NCBI GenBank assembly: GCA_934122235.1 | Contig: CAKOWE010000019.1 | Location: 1 to 23,732 of the forward strand | DNA length: 23,732 bases | From: an uncultured Clostridia bacterium | GTDB taxonomy: Bacteria; Bacillota; Clostridia; TANB77; CAG-508 | Direction: 5' to 3' | In this document: positions 15,960 through 23,605 of the stretch, piece after piece | Layout: each line of letters opens with the position of its first letter | How positions within the stretch are numbered: the first letter of the stretch is position 1 | Notes under the pieces: model-generated | What the model was told of the DNA's origin: nothing | Database searches by the model: none | The model's input: only the letters and a program-made list of their open reading frames with translations | Made by a program: the position numbers and the translations under genes

Positions 15960-16859
15960 ATGGATGGAATAATTATTATAAATAAACCCAAAGGCTATAC
16001 ATCACATGATGTTGTAAACAAGATAAGAAAAATATATAATACAAAGAAAGTTGGACATACAGGAACTTTAGATCCAAATGCAACAGGAGTGTTACCGATA
16101 TTAATAGGAAAAGCAACAAAACTTTCTCAAATTTTAGTAGAACATGATAAAACTTATATTGCAACTATAAAGTTAGGAGAGAAAACAAATACAGCAGATT
16201 CAGAAGGAGAAGTAATAGAAGTAAGAGATACAAATGTACCACAAAAAGAAGACGTTGAAAAAGTATTAAAAACTTTTTTAGGCACTCAATTACAAACTCC
16301 ACCAATATATTCTTCTATAAAAATTGATGGAAAAAAATTATATGAATATGCTAGAGAAGGAAAAAAAGTACAAATTCCTAAAAGAGAAATAACAGTATAC
16401 AATATAGAGTTAAAAAATATTGTAGGTTTAGAAATAGAATTTTTAGTTTCATGTTCAAAAGGTACATATATTCGTTCGCTTTGTGAAGATATTGCAGAAA
16501 AGTTAGGCACAATTGGTTATATGAAGGAACTTACGAGAGTTCAAGTAGATAAATTTAATATAAGAGATTCTTATACTCTAGAAGAAGTTGAAAAAAATAA
16601 AGACACTATAAAAATAATATCGATAGAAGAAATTTTAAGAAATAATGAAAAAATTATTTTAAATAAAGAAAAACTTAACTTGTTTCTAAATGGTGGTAGA
16701 ATAAATATAAAAAAAATCATGAATCATGAAAATATAGATAGAGATATACAAGACTATACTGAAAACAATTTAATTGTAAGAGTATATAATGAGCAAAATG
16801 ATTTTATAGGTACAGGAATTATAAACAATAATATTTTGAAAAGAGATATAGTAATATAG
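15960..16859 (+). CDS. truB: tRNA pseudouridine(55) synthase TruB
   Basis: TruB converts U55 of the T-loop of tRNAs to pseudouridine. The protein has 299 residues. The N-terminus GIIIINKPKGYTSHDVV and the catalytic block KVGHTGTLDPNATGVLPI, with nucleophile Asp38, are exact family signatures. YIATIKLGEKTNTADSEG, TPPIYSSIKIDGKKLYEYAR and SCSKGTYIRSLCEDIA follow in order. The C-terminal 80 residues correspond to the PUA-like region and are more divergent. AAAAAGGA precedes the ATG. A terminator separates it from the upstream DUF1292 gene. Confidence 0.96.
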   Translation: MDGIIIINKPKGYTSHDVVNKIRKIYNTKKVGHTGTLDPNATGVLPILIGKATKLSQILVEHDKTYIATIKLGEKTNTADSEGEVIEVRDTNVPQKEDVEKVLKTFLGTQLQTPPIYSSIKIDGKKLYEYAREGKKVQIPKREITVYNIELKNIVGLEIEFLVSCSKGTYIRSLCEDIAEKLGTIGYMKELTRVQVDKFNIRDSYTLEEVEKNKDTIKIISIEEILRNNEKIILNKEKLNLFLNGGRINIKKIMNHENIDRDIQDYTENNLIVRVYNEQNDFIGTGIINNNILKRDIVI

Positions 16860-16866
16860 CACCAAA

Positions 16867-16943
16867 TAGGCACTTCTTAAATAAAATATAATAAGACAAA
16901 TTTTAAAATTAAAGTTTGTCTAATAATAAAAAAGAGGTGCTTA
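16867..16943 (+). promoter_or_regulatory. Nested RNA structure hiding the aspartokinase ribosome binding site
   Basis: Bases 16867-16878 pair with 16932-16943 (12 bp, two G-U pairs), and the 3' arm contains AAGAGGTG, the aspartokinase ribosome binding site. Inside lies a second hairpin, 16894-16904 with 16911-16921 (11 bp, one G-U pair, 6-base loop). There is no U-tract on this strand, so it is not a normal terminator for truB. It does not look like the much longer lysine riboswitch. Confidence 0.55.
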
Positions 16944-16946
16944 AAA

Positions 16947-18152
16947 ATGGGAATAGTTGTACAAAAATTTGGTGGTAGTTCAGTTGCAGATACAGAAAAA
17001 TTATATAATATTTGTAATCATATTATAAGAGAATATAATAAGGGACAGAATGTTGTTGTAGTAGTCTCAGCACAAGGAAAAACAACAGACAGGCTAATTA
17101 TAGAAGAGAAAGAAATTACAGAAAATCCAATACCTAGAGAACATGATGTGTTGGTATCTGTAGGAGAACAAATAACAATTTCAAAATTAACAATGTGTTT
17201 GAAAGAAAAAGGATATAATGCAATCTCATATACTGGATGGCAATTACCAATAATTACTGACAGTGTACATGGTGAGGCAAGAATAAAGTATATAGAAACA
17301 GAAAAAATCAAAAAGCAGCTAGATATTGGTAATATTGTTGTAGTTGCTGGCTTTCAAGGAATAAATGAATTAGGAGATATAACAACCTTAGGAAGAGGTG
17401 GATCTGATACAACAGCCGTAGCGTTAGCGGCTAGCTTAAAAGCAGATAAATGTGATATATATACAGATGTAGATGGTGTATATTCATCAGATCCAAGAAT
17501 AATAGAAAATGTAAAGCAATTAGAAAATGTAACATATGATGAAATGCTAGAATTAGCTAGCCTCGGAGCTAAAGTTTTACACAATAGATGTGTAGAAATT
17601 GGAAAAAATTATGAAGTACCAATATACGTAAAATCAACATTTAAAAATGATTCGCAAGGTACAAGAGTTATAGAAAATAAAAATTTAGAATCCTTATATA
17701 TAACAGGAGTTGCAAAAGATGACAATATAACAAGGATAACAATTGTAGGATTAGAAAACAAAATAGGAAGAACTTATAAAGTATTTAAATTACTTTCAGA
17801 GAATAAAATAAATATAGATGCGATAGTACAATCAGCTGGAGAACATGCAGTAAAAGATGTTTCATTTACTATTAAAAACACAGAAACAAAAAAAGTGTTA
17901 AAAATTCTAAATGAAAATTTAATAGAACTAGGTGCAAAAGAAATAATGCATTGTGATAAATTATCTAAAATATCTGTAGTAGGTGTTGGAATTACGAATA
18001 ATCCAGGAGTAGCAGCAAAAGTGTTTGAAGCATTATATGAAAATAATATAAATATGCACATGGTTAGTACATCTGAAATAAAGATATCTGTATTAGTAAA
18101 TAAAAAAGAAGCTAACTTAGCGCTAAAGGCAATTCATGATAAATTTTATTAA
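16947..18152 (+). CDS. lysC: Aspartate kinase (aspartokinase)
   Basis: Aspartokinase phosphorylates L-aspartate, the first step toward lysine, threonine, methionine and diaminopimelate. The protein has 401 residues, typical of the monofunctional ACT-regulated class. The kinase domain (about 1-245) shows VVQKFGGSSVAD at the N-terminus, VVVVSAQGKTTD, LLS/VSVGEQIT-like DVLVSVGEQI, TTLGRGGSDTTAVALAA and YTDVDGVYSSDPR. Two ACT domains follow (about 255-325 and 335-401), the usual site of allosteric control by lysine or threonine. The isozyme (LysC versus DapG type) cannot be decided. It is flanked by its own leader structure and a terminator, so it appears to be expressed as a single gene. Confidence 0.95.
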   Translation: MGIVVQKFGGSSVADTEKLYNICNHIIREYNKGQNVVVVVSAQGKTTDRLIIEEKEITENPIPREHDVLVSVGEQITISKLTMCLKEKGYNAISYTGWQLPIITDSVHGEARIKYIETEKIKKQLDIGNIVVVAGFQGINELGDITTLGRGGSDTTAVALAASLKADKCDIYTDVDGVYSSDPRIIENVKQLENVTYDEMLELASLGAKVLHNRCVEIGKNYEVPIYVKSTFKNDSQGTRVIENKNLESLYITGVAKDDNITRITIVGLENKIGRTYKVFKLLSENKINIDAIVQSAGEHAVKDVSFTIKNTETKKVLKILNENLIELGAKEIMHCDKLSKISVVGVGITNNPGVAAKVFEALYENNINMHMVSTSEIKISVLVNKKEANLALKAIHDKFY

Positions 18153-18156
18153 TAGA

Positions 18157-18186
18157 AAATGTCGATGCAAAGCATCGGCATTTTTA
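18157..18186 (+). terminator. Terminator of the aspartokinase gene
   Basis: ATGTCGATGC (18159-18168), loop AAA, GCATCGGCAT (18172-18181), with one G-U pair, followed by TTTTATT. It starts 7 bases after the stop. Confidence 0.92.
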
Positions 18187-18217
18187 TTTGAAATAGATAT
18201 AGAAGTTTTACCAATAA

Positions 18218-18248
18218 TGAATAATTAATAATTAATAGTGAATAATTA
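18218..18248. repeat. AT-only direct repeat before eno
   Basis: TGAATAATTA occurs at 18218-18227 and again at 18239-18248, with more ATAATTA units between. It occupies the expected promoter area of enolase. It may be a dispersed intergenic repeat or simple AT-rich sequence. Confidence 0.4.
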
Positions 18249-18271
18249 TATTAGATTTAGGAGGGAAAAAT

Positions 18272-19534
18272 ATGAAAGAATATTTGGGTATAGAAAGTAT
18301 AAAAGCAATGCAAGTTATAGACTCTAGAGGAAATCCAACAGTACAAGTTGAAGTAGTAACAGAAGGTGGTTTTACAGGAGTTGCAATGGTTCCATCTGGT
18401 GCATCTACGGGTAGTTTTGAAGCTGTGGAACTTAGAGATAATGATGTAGATTTTTTAGGAAAAGGTGTAACAAAAGCTGTAAACAATGTAAATTCGAAAA
18501 TAGCACCAAAAATAGAAAGAATGAATGTATATGAACAGAGAAAGATAGATTATGAATTAATAAATTTAGATGGAACAAAAAACAAGAGTAACTTAGGGGC
18601 AAATGCGACATTGGCTGTATCTATTGCTGTTGCTAAAGCAGCAGCAAATTCATTAGGATTAAGTCTATATAATTATATAGGAGGAATAAATGCAAAAATT
18701 TTACCAATACCAATGATGAATATTCTAAATGGAGGTAAACATTCGGACAACAATATAAATATTCAAGAATTCATGATAATGCCAATAGGAGACAAAACTT
18801 TTTATGAACGTTTAAAAATAGGTGTAGAAGTGTATCACGCGTTAAAAAAAGTATTAAAAGACAGGGGGTATTCTGTAGCAGTTGGAGATGAAGGAGGATT
18901 TGCACCAAATTTAAATACAGAAGAAGAAGCTTTAGATTGTATAATAGAAGCTATAAAAAAGGCAGGGTATAAACCAAGAGAGGATGTTTGTATTGCACTT
19001 GATATAGCAAGTACAGAAATGTATGAAGAAGCTAAAAAGATTGGAAAGGAAGGATATTATTTCTGGAAAACAAATGTATTAAAAACTAGAGATGAAATGG
19101 TAAGTTATTTAGAAGAATTAGTAAATAAGTATCCAATTATATCAATTGAAGATGGATTAGCGGAGGAAGATTGGCAGACTTGGAGAATATTAACACAAAA
19201 ATTAAGAAACACAATACAATTAGTTGGAGATGACTTATTTGTAACTAATTCAGAAAGATTAAATAAAGGAATACAAAATAATGTAGCAAATGCTATATTA
19301 ATAAAACCAAATCAAATAGGAACTTTAACGGAAACATTAGACACAATACAACTAGCAAAAGAAAATGGATATAAAACAATAATATCTCATCGTTCAGGTG
19401 AAACTGAAGATACAACTATTGCAGATTTAGCAGTGGCAATAAATGCTGGACAAATAAAGACAGGTGCACCATGCAGAACGGACAGAGTAGCAAAATATAA
19501 TAGATTATTAAATATTGAAGAAGAATTAAAATAA
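18272..19534 (+). CDS. eno: Enolase
   Basis: Enolase interconverts 2-phosphoglycerate and phosphoenolpyruvate in glycolysis and needs Mg2+. The protein has 420 residues, close to the usual 425-435. Signatures are AMQVIDSRGNPTVQVEV at the N-terminus, the mobile loop VPSGASTGSFEAVELRD (40-56), ILNGGKHSDNNINIQEFMI (151-169), VAVGDEGGFAPN (202-213) with the catalytic Glu207, SIEDGLAEEDWQTW, ILIKPNQIGTLTET with the catalytic Lys, and SHRSGETEDTTIADLAV. The C-terminus KTGAPCRTDRVAKYNRLL is intact. A strong AGGAGGG precedes the ATG. Its close start with ssrA downstream is not an operon, as ssrA has its own promoter. Confidence 0.98.
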   Translation: MKEYLGIESIKAMQVIDSRGNPTVQVEVVTEGGFTGVAMVPSGASTGSFEAVELRDNDVDFLGKGVTKAVNNVNSKIAPKIERMNVYEQRKIDYELINLDGTKNKSNLGANATLAVSIAVAKAAANSLGLSLYNYIGGINAKILPIPMMNILNGGKHSDNNINIQEFMIMPIGDKTFYERLKIGVEVYHALKKVLKDRGYSVAVGDEGGFAPNLNTEEEALDCIIEAIKKAGYKPREDVCIALDIASTEMYEEAKKIGKEGYYFWKTNVLKTRDEMVSYLEELVNKYPIISIEDGLAEEDWQTWRILTQKLRNTIQLVGDDLFVTNSERLNKGIQNNVANAILIKPNQIGTLTETLDTIQLAKENGYKTIISHRSGETEDTTIADLAVAINAGQIKTGAPCRTDRVAKYNRLLNIEEELK

Positions 19535-19576
19535 TTATTAAAAATAATATAAGAAGAAAAAACAATGTAAATCATG

Positions 19577-19605
19577 TTGTAATATATACTTATTTATTGT
19601 ATAAT
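19577..19605 (+). promoter_or_regulatory. Sigma-A promoter of ssrA
   Basis: TTGTAA (19577-19582), a 17-base spacer, and a perfect TATAAT (19600-19605). The predicted start is near 19612, a few bases before the mature tmRNA 5' end. Confidence 0.85.
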
Positions 19606-19617
19606 AAATAAGTATAT
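19584..19617. repeat. Perfect 15-bp inverted repeat across the ssrA promoter
   Basis: Bases 19584-19598 are perfectly complementary to 19603-19617 with GTAT between. The repeat spans the spacer, the -10 box and the initiation region, and ends exactly at the first base of the tmRNA. It contains only two G/C pairs' worth of non-AT sequence (one C in each arm's pair), so part of the symmetry may be compositional. Confidence 0.7.
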
Positions 19618-19973
19618 GGGGACGTATTTGGTTTCGACAGATATTTAGAAACATTAATGGCGAGTGGTGGAATCTTGCTTGGCCACCTAAAAAATGTAAG
19701 AAAAAAAGTAAACGCTAATAACGAAGAATTAGCTTACGCTGCCTAAGTTGCGGCGTCGTCTTATTGTAAAAGCCCACGGTTACAAATAAGGCGTCGAAAA
19801 AGTGGGAAACGAACTTATCTTATCCTTGAAGATGAGGGGTATTTTAAAGGATACTGAAAATTATAGTTTGTTTATTAACGATAATTTGAGGGAATGTAAA
19901 TAATAAACTATACTTGTAGAAGTTAATGTGGAAAAATATTTGGACAGGAGTTCGACCCTCCTCGTCTCCACCA
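19618..19973 (+). ncRNA. ssrA: Transfer-messenger RNA (tmRNA)
   Basis: tmRNA rescues stalled ribosomes by acting first as alanyl-tRNA and then as a short message for a degradation tag, with SmpB. The 5' end GGGGACG pairs with the 3' CGTCTCC, followed by the discriminator A and an encoded CCA (19971-19973). The third acceptor pair is G-U, the alanine identity element. The T-arm GGACAGGAGTTCGACCCTCC and the 5' sequence TTTGGTTTCGACAG are typical. The length is 356 bases in one piece. The tag frame is at 19714-19746. Confidence 0.97.
19714..19746 (+). other. tmRNA tag reading frame
   Basis: By position relative to the conserved GTAAAC before the resume codon, the frame GCT...TAA codes the tag ANNEELAYAA, preceded in the tagged protein by the alanine carried on tmRNA. 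The hydrophobic AA end is the protease signal seen in other tags. Confidence 0.85.
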
Positions 19974-19979
19974 TAAAGC

Positions 19980-20030
19980 AAATCCTTTATATAAGTTTAA
20001 ACATCAACTGAAATAAAGGATTTTTATTTT
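19980..20030 (+). terminator. Terminator of ssrA
   Basis: AAATCCTTTAT (19980-19990) pairs perfectly with ATAAAGGATTT (20013-20023), with a 22-base loop and the T-rich tail TTTATTTTTAT. Confidence 0.85.
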
Positions 20031-20123
20031 TATAATAATGCAATTTTAATGTAATACAAAAGGAAAATATAAAAAATATGCAAAAACTAACTGAATATAA
20101 TTTTATAGATATATAAATACACA

Positions 20124-20157
20124 AAAAAGAGAATGAATATAAATTCATTCTCTTTTT
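20124..20157 (-). terminator. Terminator of the lipoprotein gene (bidirectional form)
   Basis: AAAAAGAGAATGAAT (20124-20138) and ATTCATTCTCTTTTT (20143-20157) form a perfect 15-bp stem with an ATAA loop. Both strands end in a U-tract. It lies 24 bases beyond the stop of the minus-strand lipoprotein and could also back up ssrA. Confidence 0.9.
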
Positions 20158-20181
20158 GCCGTTCAAATGAACGATTAACGG

Positions 20182-20532
20182 TTAATTTAGTTGCAGTGTT
20201 TGCTTAACTAACTTGCCAGATGTATCATATTGATTAGACAATGTCATTTGAATAGTATCGCCTTCTTTAACTTGATTGTATAATTCTTTGTTGTCAAAGG
20301 TTTCTGATACATTCTGATAAGTGATAGTTACTAAGAATCTTGCCGGATGTGTTTGAGGAATAAGCGTAGTAGTTTTGTTAGAGTATACTGGAATCATGGT
20401 TATGTACAAACTATGATATTCCATATCTGTAACAGTGGCAGTTACACTAATCCTTTCTTCTCTAGCAATAGTTTGGCAACCAGTTAAGGTAACACACATA
20501 AAGATTGCTATAAGCATAAAAAACCGTTTCAT
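20182..20532 (-). CDS. Small lipoprotein of unknown function
   Basis: This 116-residue protein begins MKRFFMLIAIFMCVTLTGC: a basic start, a hydrophobic segment and a lipobox (LTGC, Cys19), so it is probably lipid-anchored on the outside of the membrane. The mature part (about 97 residues) is rich in beta-prone residues and Thr (ISVTATVTDMEYHSLYITM; ARFLVTITYQNVSETF; EGDTIQMTL), which suggests a small beta-barrel or OB-like fold. I recognise no family. AAAGGAGG precedes the ATG on the minus strand. Its codons (CGG, CCG, ACC, CTG, TGC) are clearly less AT-biased than those of its neighbours, and it lies just beyond ssrA, a common insertion site, so acquisition by transfer is possible. Confidence 0.78.
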   Translation of the reverse strand: MKRFFMLIAIFMCVTLTGCQTIAREERISVTATVTDMEYHSLYITMIPVYSNKTTTLIPQTHPARFLVTITYQNVSETFDNKELYNQVKEGDTIQMTLSNQYDTSGKLVKQTLQLN

Positions 20533-20551
20533 AAGAATCCTCCTTTAATTG

Positions 20552-20573
20552 TTCGGAGAACTATGCCTCCGAA
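20552..20573 (-). promoter_or_regulatory. Leader hairpin upstream of the lipoprotein gene
   Basis: TTCGGAG (20552-20558) and CTCCGAA (20567-20573) form a perfect 7-bp, GC-rich stem with an 8-base loop. It lies in the 5' leader of the lipoprotein mRNA, 14 bases upstream of the ribosome binding site. No U-tract follows in that direction. Confidence 0.5.
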
Positions 20574-20602
20574 AATATTTTGTGATTTTCAAAGGCAACA
20601 TA

Positions 20603-20617
20603 AAGTTGTTACAACTT
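20603..20617. promoter_or_regulatory. Operator-like palindrome at the lipoprotein transcription start
   Basis: AAGTTGT-T-ACAACTT is a perfect 7-bp inverted repeat around one base. It sits directly downstream of the -10 box and covers the predicted start of transcription (about 20612), a usual place for a dimeric repressor. Confidence 0.5.
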
Positions 20618-20618
20618 A

Positions 20619-20647
20619 ATTATACAATGGTTTATATAAAAAAGCAA
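20619..20647 (-). promoter_or_regulatory. Sigma-A promoter of the lipoprotein gene
   Basis: On the minus strand: TTGCTT (-35, 20642-20647), a 17-base spacer, and a perfect TATAAT (-10, 20619-20624). Confidence 0.65.
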
Positions 20648-20780
20648 ATTTTAAAATATGTGTAAAAACATATATGCAGACAATAATTAGACTATTGTTC
20701 GATTTATTTTTAATTATTAAGTGAATGACTATAAACTAAAAGAATTTGAATATTCTTATCTACTATGGCTTATAATAAAT

Positions 20781-20789
20781 TGGTATAAT
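20781..20789 (+). promoter_or_regulatory. Extended -10 promoter candidate for mgtA
   Basis: TGGTATAAT is a perfect extended -10 element (TGn plus TATAAT) without a clear -35 box. A second TATAAT lies at 20771-20776. Transcription from the first would give a leader of about 120 bases before mgtA. Confidence 0.5.
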
Positions 20790-20916
20790 GCTTAAATGTT
20801 AGATTATGTATGGCATTTCTATAAAAAATGCAGTAATGATTGAAACAAGAGAAATGGCAAAAAATGTGTAATAAGTGTTTTGAATGATGCTATGTGTGGT
20901 AAAAAAGGAGGTATGT

Positions 20917-23529
20917 ATGAAAATAGACGATAAGAACAAACAGATTGAGGCAAATTTAAAAAGATATAGCAAAATGAATACCTCAAACATATTAAAAGAA
21001 TTTAAAACTTCTAGTGATGGTTTAAGTTGTGTAGAAATAGAAGAAAAACAAGAAGAATATGGAAAAAATATTATAGATGTTAAAAATAATAATACTATAT
21101 TAAATAGGCTAAAAGAGGCTCTTATTAATCCGTTTAATATAGTATTATTATTAGTTGCGATTGTTACTTTTTTTACAGATGTTATAATTTCTGAAAAAAA
21201 AGACTATTTAACATTTATATTAATTGTTGGTACAGTATTTGTTTCTGCAATGATTTCATTTTTTCAGCAAGCAAATTCTGATAAAGCAGCACAGAAGTTG
21301 AAAAAAATGATTTCGAATAAAATAGATGTAATAAGAGATGGAATGCAAGAAAGTATAGATGTTGAAGAAATAATACCAGGTGATATTGTAAAATTATCAT
21401 CCGGAGATATGCTACCAGGAGATGTTAAATTTTTAGAAACAAAAGATTTATTTATAGATCAAGCTTCATTAACAGGTGAGTCAAATCCAGTAGAAAAATT
21501 TTCTGAATTAAAAGATGATGAATTAGAATTAACAGATTTGCCTAACATTGGTTTTATGGGAACAAATGTAGTAAGTGGTAGTGCGATAGCAGTTGTTATA
21601 GGAACAGGAAATCAAACTTATTTTGGAAGTATGGCAAAATCTTTATATAGTGTGAATGATAAAAATAGTTTTGAAAAAGGTGTAGATAGCGTAAGTAAGT
21701 TATTAATAAAATTCATGGTTGTTATGGTTCCGATTATATTGGTTATTAATTTGTTTACAAAAGGAGAATGGTGGGATTCGTTAATTTTTGCAATAACAAT
21801 AGCAGTGGGATTGACACCAGAAATGTTACCTGTTATTATGACAACTACACTTGCAAAAGGTGCTATTAGTATGTCACACAAGAAAACAATAGTAAAAAGG
21901 TTAAGTAGCATACAAACATTTGGTGAGATGAATATTCTATGTACAGACAAAACAGGAACATTAACAGAAGATGAAATTGTTTTAGAAAAATATATGGATG
22001 TAGATGGAAGAGAAAGCAAAAGAGTTTTAAAACATGCGTTTTTAAATAGTTATTTTCAAACAGGGTTAAAAAATTTAATTGATGTTGCTATTATATCAAA
22101 AGCAGAAAAAGAGAACATGAATATATTAAAAGAAACTTACACAAGAGAAGATGAAATACCATTTGATTTTTCAAGAAGAAGAATGAGTGTGGTATTAAGA
22201 GACGAAAATGGAAAAAGACAATTAATAACAAAAGGAGCAGTTGATGAAGTAATGTCAATTTGTTCTTATATAGATATTGATGGAACAGCTGTAGAATTTA
22301 ATGAAGAGTTGAAACAAAAGGCGTATGATGTTTATGAAAAAAATAATCATGAAGGATTAAGAGTTGTAGCTGTAGCACAAAAAAATCATATACATGGAAT
22401 TGAAACTTTTGGGATAAATGACGAGCAAGATATGGTTTTAATTGGTTTTGTTGGATTTTTAGATCCTCCAAAGGAAAGTGCTAAAGAAGCTATTGTAGCT
22501 TTAGAAAAGCATGGGGTTGATACAATAGTGCTAACAGGAGATAGTGAAGGAGTTGCTATAAACGTATGCAAAAAAGTAGGAATTTCAACTGAAAATGCTT
22601 TAACTGGAAAAGATATTGAGAAAATGACAGATGACGAATTGAAAGACAAATTAAACAAGTGCCATTTATATTCAAAACTTTCACCACTTCAAAAACAAAG
22701 AATAGTTAGAATGTATCAAGAACGAGGGAATACTGTAGGATATATGGGAGATGGAATAAATGATAGTTCAGCATTAAAACAGGCAGATGTAGGAATTTCA
22801 GTAGATACGGCTGTTGACATAGCAAAAGAGACAGCTGATATTATTCTTTTAGAAAAGGACTTAAAAGTTTTAGAAGAAGGAGTAATTATAGGAAGAAAAA
22901 CATTTACTAATATTTTAAAGTATTTAAAAATGGCTATGAGTGGAAACTTTGGAAATATGTTATCAATTATAGTAGCTAGTTTATTCATTCCATTTTTACC
23001 ACTGCTTCCTATTCATATTTTAATACAAAATCTATTGAATGATTTTGCACAAATAGGAATGCCGTTTGATAATGTGGATAGTGAATACCTACAAAAACCT
23101 AAAAAATGGAATACAGCGGGACTTAAAAGGTTTATGTTTGTTTTTGGAATTATTAGTACGGTTTTAGATATATTATGCTTTGCATCATTATGGTTTATTA
23201 TGAAATTTAATACAATTGAAAAAGCAGTTTTGTTTCAAACGGGTTGGTTTGCATTTGGAATTATTTCGCAAACTTTAATTATTCATTTGATGAGAACATC
23301 TAAAATACCATTTATAACAAGTAAACCATCTAAACAATTAGTAATTTCAACATTAATAATTATAGTATTAACTTTGATAATCACATTTACCAATATAGCA
23401 ATTATATTTGATTTGAGTAAATTGCCAATTGAATATGGAATTATTATTTTGCTATTAATGATAATTTATGCTGTAATTATTCAGACTTATAAAAAGATAT
23501 ATTTAAAAAACAATAAAGAATGGTTATAA
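20917..23529 (+). CDS. mgtA: Magnesium-translocating P-type ATPase, MgtA/MgtB type (P3B)
   Basis: This 870-residue membrane pump uses ATP to import Mg2+. The start at ATG 20917 follows AAGGAGG (20906-20912); an earlier in-frame ATG at 20884 lies upstream of that site. In order: an N-terminal cation-ATPase domain (about 1-75), membrane helices M1-M2, the actuator domain with LTGESNPVEK, helices M3-M4 with GLTPEMLPVIMTTTLAKGA (a hallmark of the MgtA branch), the phosphorylation motif CTDKTGTLTED with Asp344, the nucleotide-binding domain, VLTGDSEGVAINVCKK, and the hinge motif GDGINDSSALKQADVGIS. Six C-terminal helices follow. It is preceded by a long leader and faces a terminator shared with the next gene. 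Regulation by Mg2+ is likely but no known element was recognised. Confidence 0.94.
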   Translation: MKIDDKNKQIEANLKRYSKMNTSNILKEFKTSSDGLSCVEIEEKQEEYGKNIIDVKNNNTILNRLKEALINPFNIVLLLVAIVTFFTDVIISEKKDYLTFILIVGTVFVSAMISFFQQANSDKAAQKLKKMISNKIDVIRDGMQESIDVEEIIPGDIVKLSSGDMLPGDVKFLETKDLFIDQASLTGESNPVEKFSELKDDELELTDLPNIGFMGTNVVSGSAIAVVIGTGNQTYFGSMAKSLYSVNDKNSFEKGVDSVSKLLIKFMVVMVPIILVINLFTKGEWWDSLIFAITIAVGLTPEMLPVIMTTTLAKGAISMSHKKTIVKRLSSIQTFGEMNILCTDKTGTLTEDEIVLEKYMDVDGRESKRVLKHAFLNSYFQTGLKNLIDVAIISKAEKENMNILKETYTREDEIPFDFSRRRMSVVLRDENGKRQLITKGAVDEVMSICSYIDIDGTAVEFNEELKQKAYDVYEKNNHEGLRVVAVAQKNHIHGIETFGINDEQDMVLIGFVGFLDPPKESAKEAIVALEKHGVDTIVLTGDSEGVAINVCKKVGISTENALTGKDIEKMTDDELKDKLNKCHLYSKLSPLQKQRIVRMYQERGNTVGYMGDGINDSSALKQADVGISVDTAVDIAKETADIILLEKDLKVLEEGVIIGRKTFTNILKYLKMAMSGNFGNMLSIIVASLFIPFLPLLPIHILIQNLLNDFAQIGMPFDNVDSEYLQKPKKWNTAGLKRFMFVFGIISTVLDILCFASLWFIMKFNTIEKAVLFQTGWFAFGIISQTLIIHLMRTSKIPFITSKPSKQLVISTLIIIVLTLIITFTNIAIIFDLSKLPIEYGIIILLLMIIYAVIIQTYKKIYLKNNKEWL

Positions 23530-23537
23530 AGTTAAAT

Positions 23538-23579
23538 AAAAATACGTAGATAATTTTTGTTATCTGCGTATTTTTATTT
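23538..23579. terminator. Terminator between convergent mgtA and the next gene
   Basis: AAAAATACGTAGATAA (23538-23553) pairs with TTATCTGCGTATTTTT (23560-23575) over 16 bp with one G-U pair. It has a 6-base loop and A/T tracts on both sides, so it can act in both directions. Confidence 0.9.
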
Positions 23580-23605
23580 AATCTATGTAAAAGATATAAT
23601 AAGTT

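Larger units (their letters stand above)
20533..20916. other. Divergent control region between the lipoprotein gene and mgtA
   Basis: This 384-base gap holds the leader hairpin, operator-like palindrome and promoter of the minus-strand lipoprotein gene, and a candidate promoter for mgtA. From about 20650 to 20740 I see only AT-rich sequence. No M-box (Mg2+ riboswitch) signature was found. Confidence 0.6.

Noticed and set aside
16860..16946. Lysine riboswitch before aspartokinase
   Set aside because: The gap is only 87 bases, about half the needed length, and the conserved core is absent.
20078..20116. 12-codon open frame after ssrA with an AAAAGGA upstream
   Set aside because: It is too short, in AT-rich sequence, and has no recognisable product.
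19950..20182. Integrated element using the ssrA 3' end as attachment site
   Set aside because: No second copy of the ssrA 3' end, no integrase and no phage genes appear in the window; only the odd composition of the lipoprotein gene hints at transfer.
20575..20916. M-box Mg2+ riboswitch before mgtA
   Set aside because: The conserved M-box core segments are not present; the region is mostly plain AT-rich sequence.
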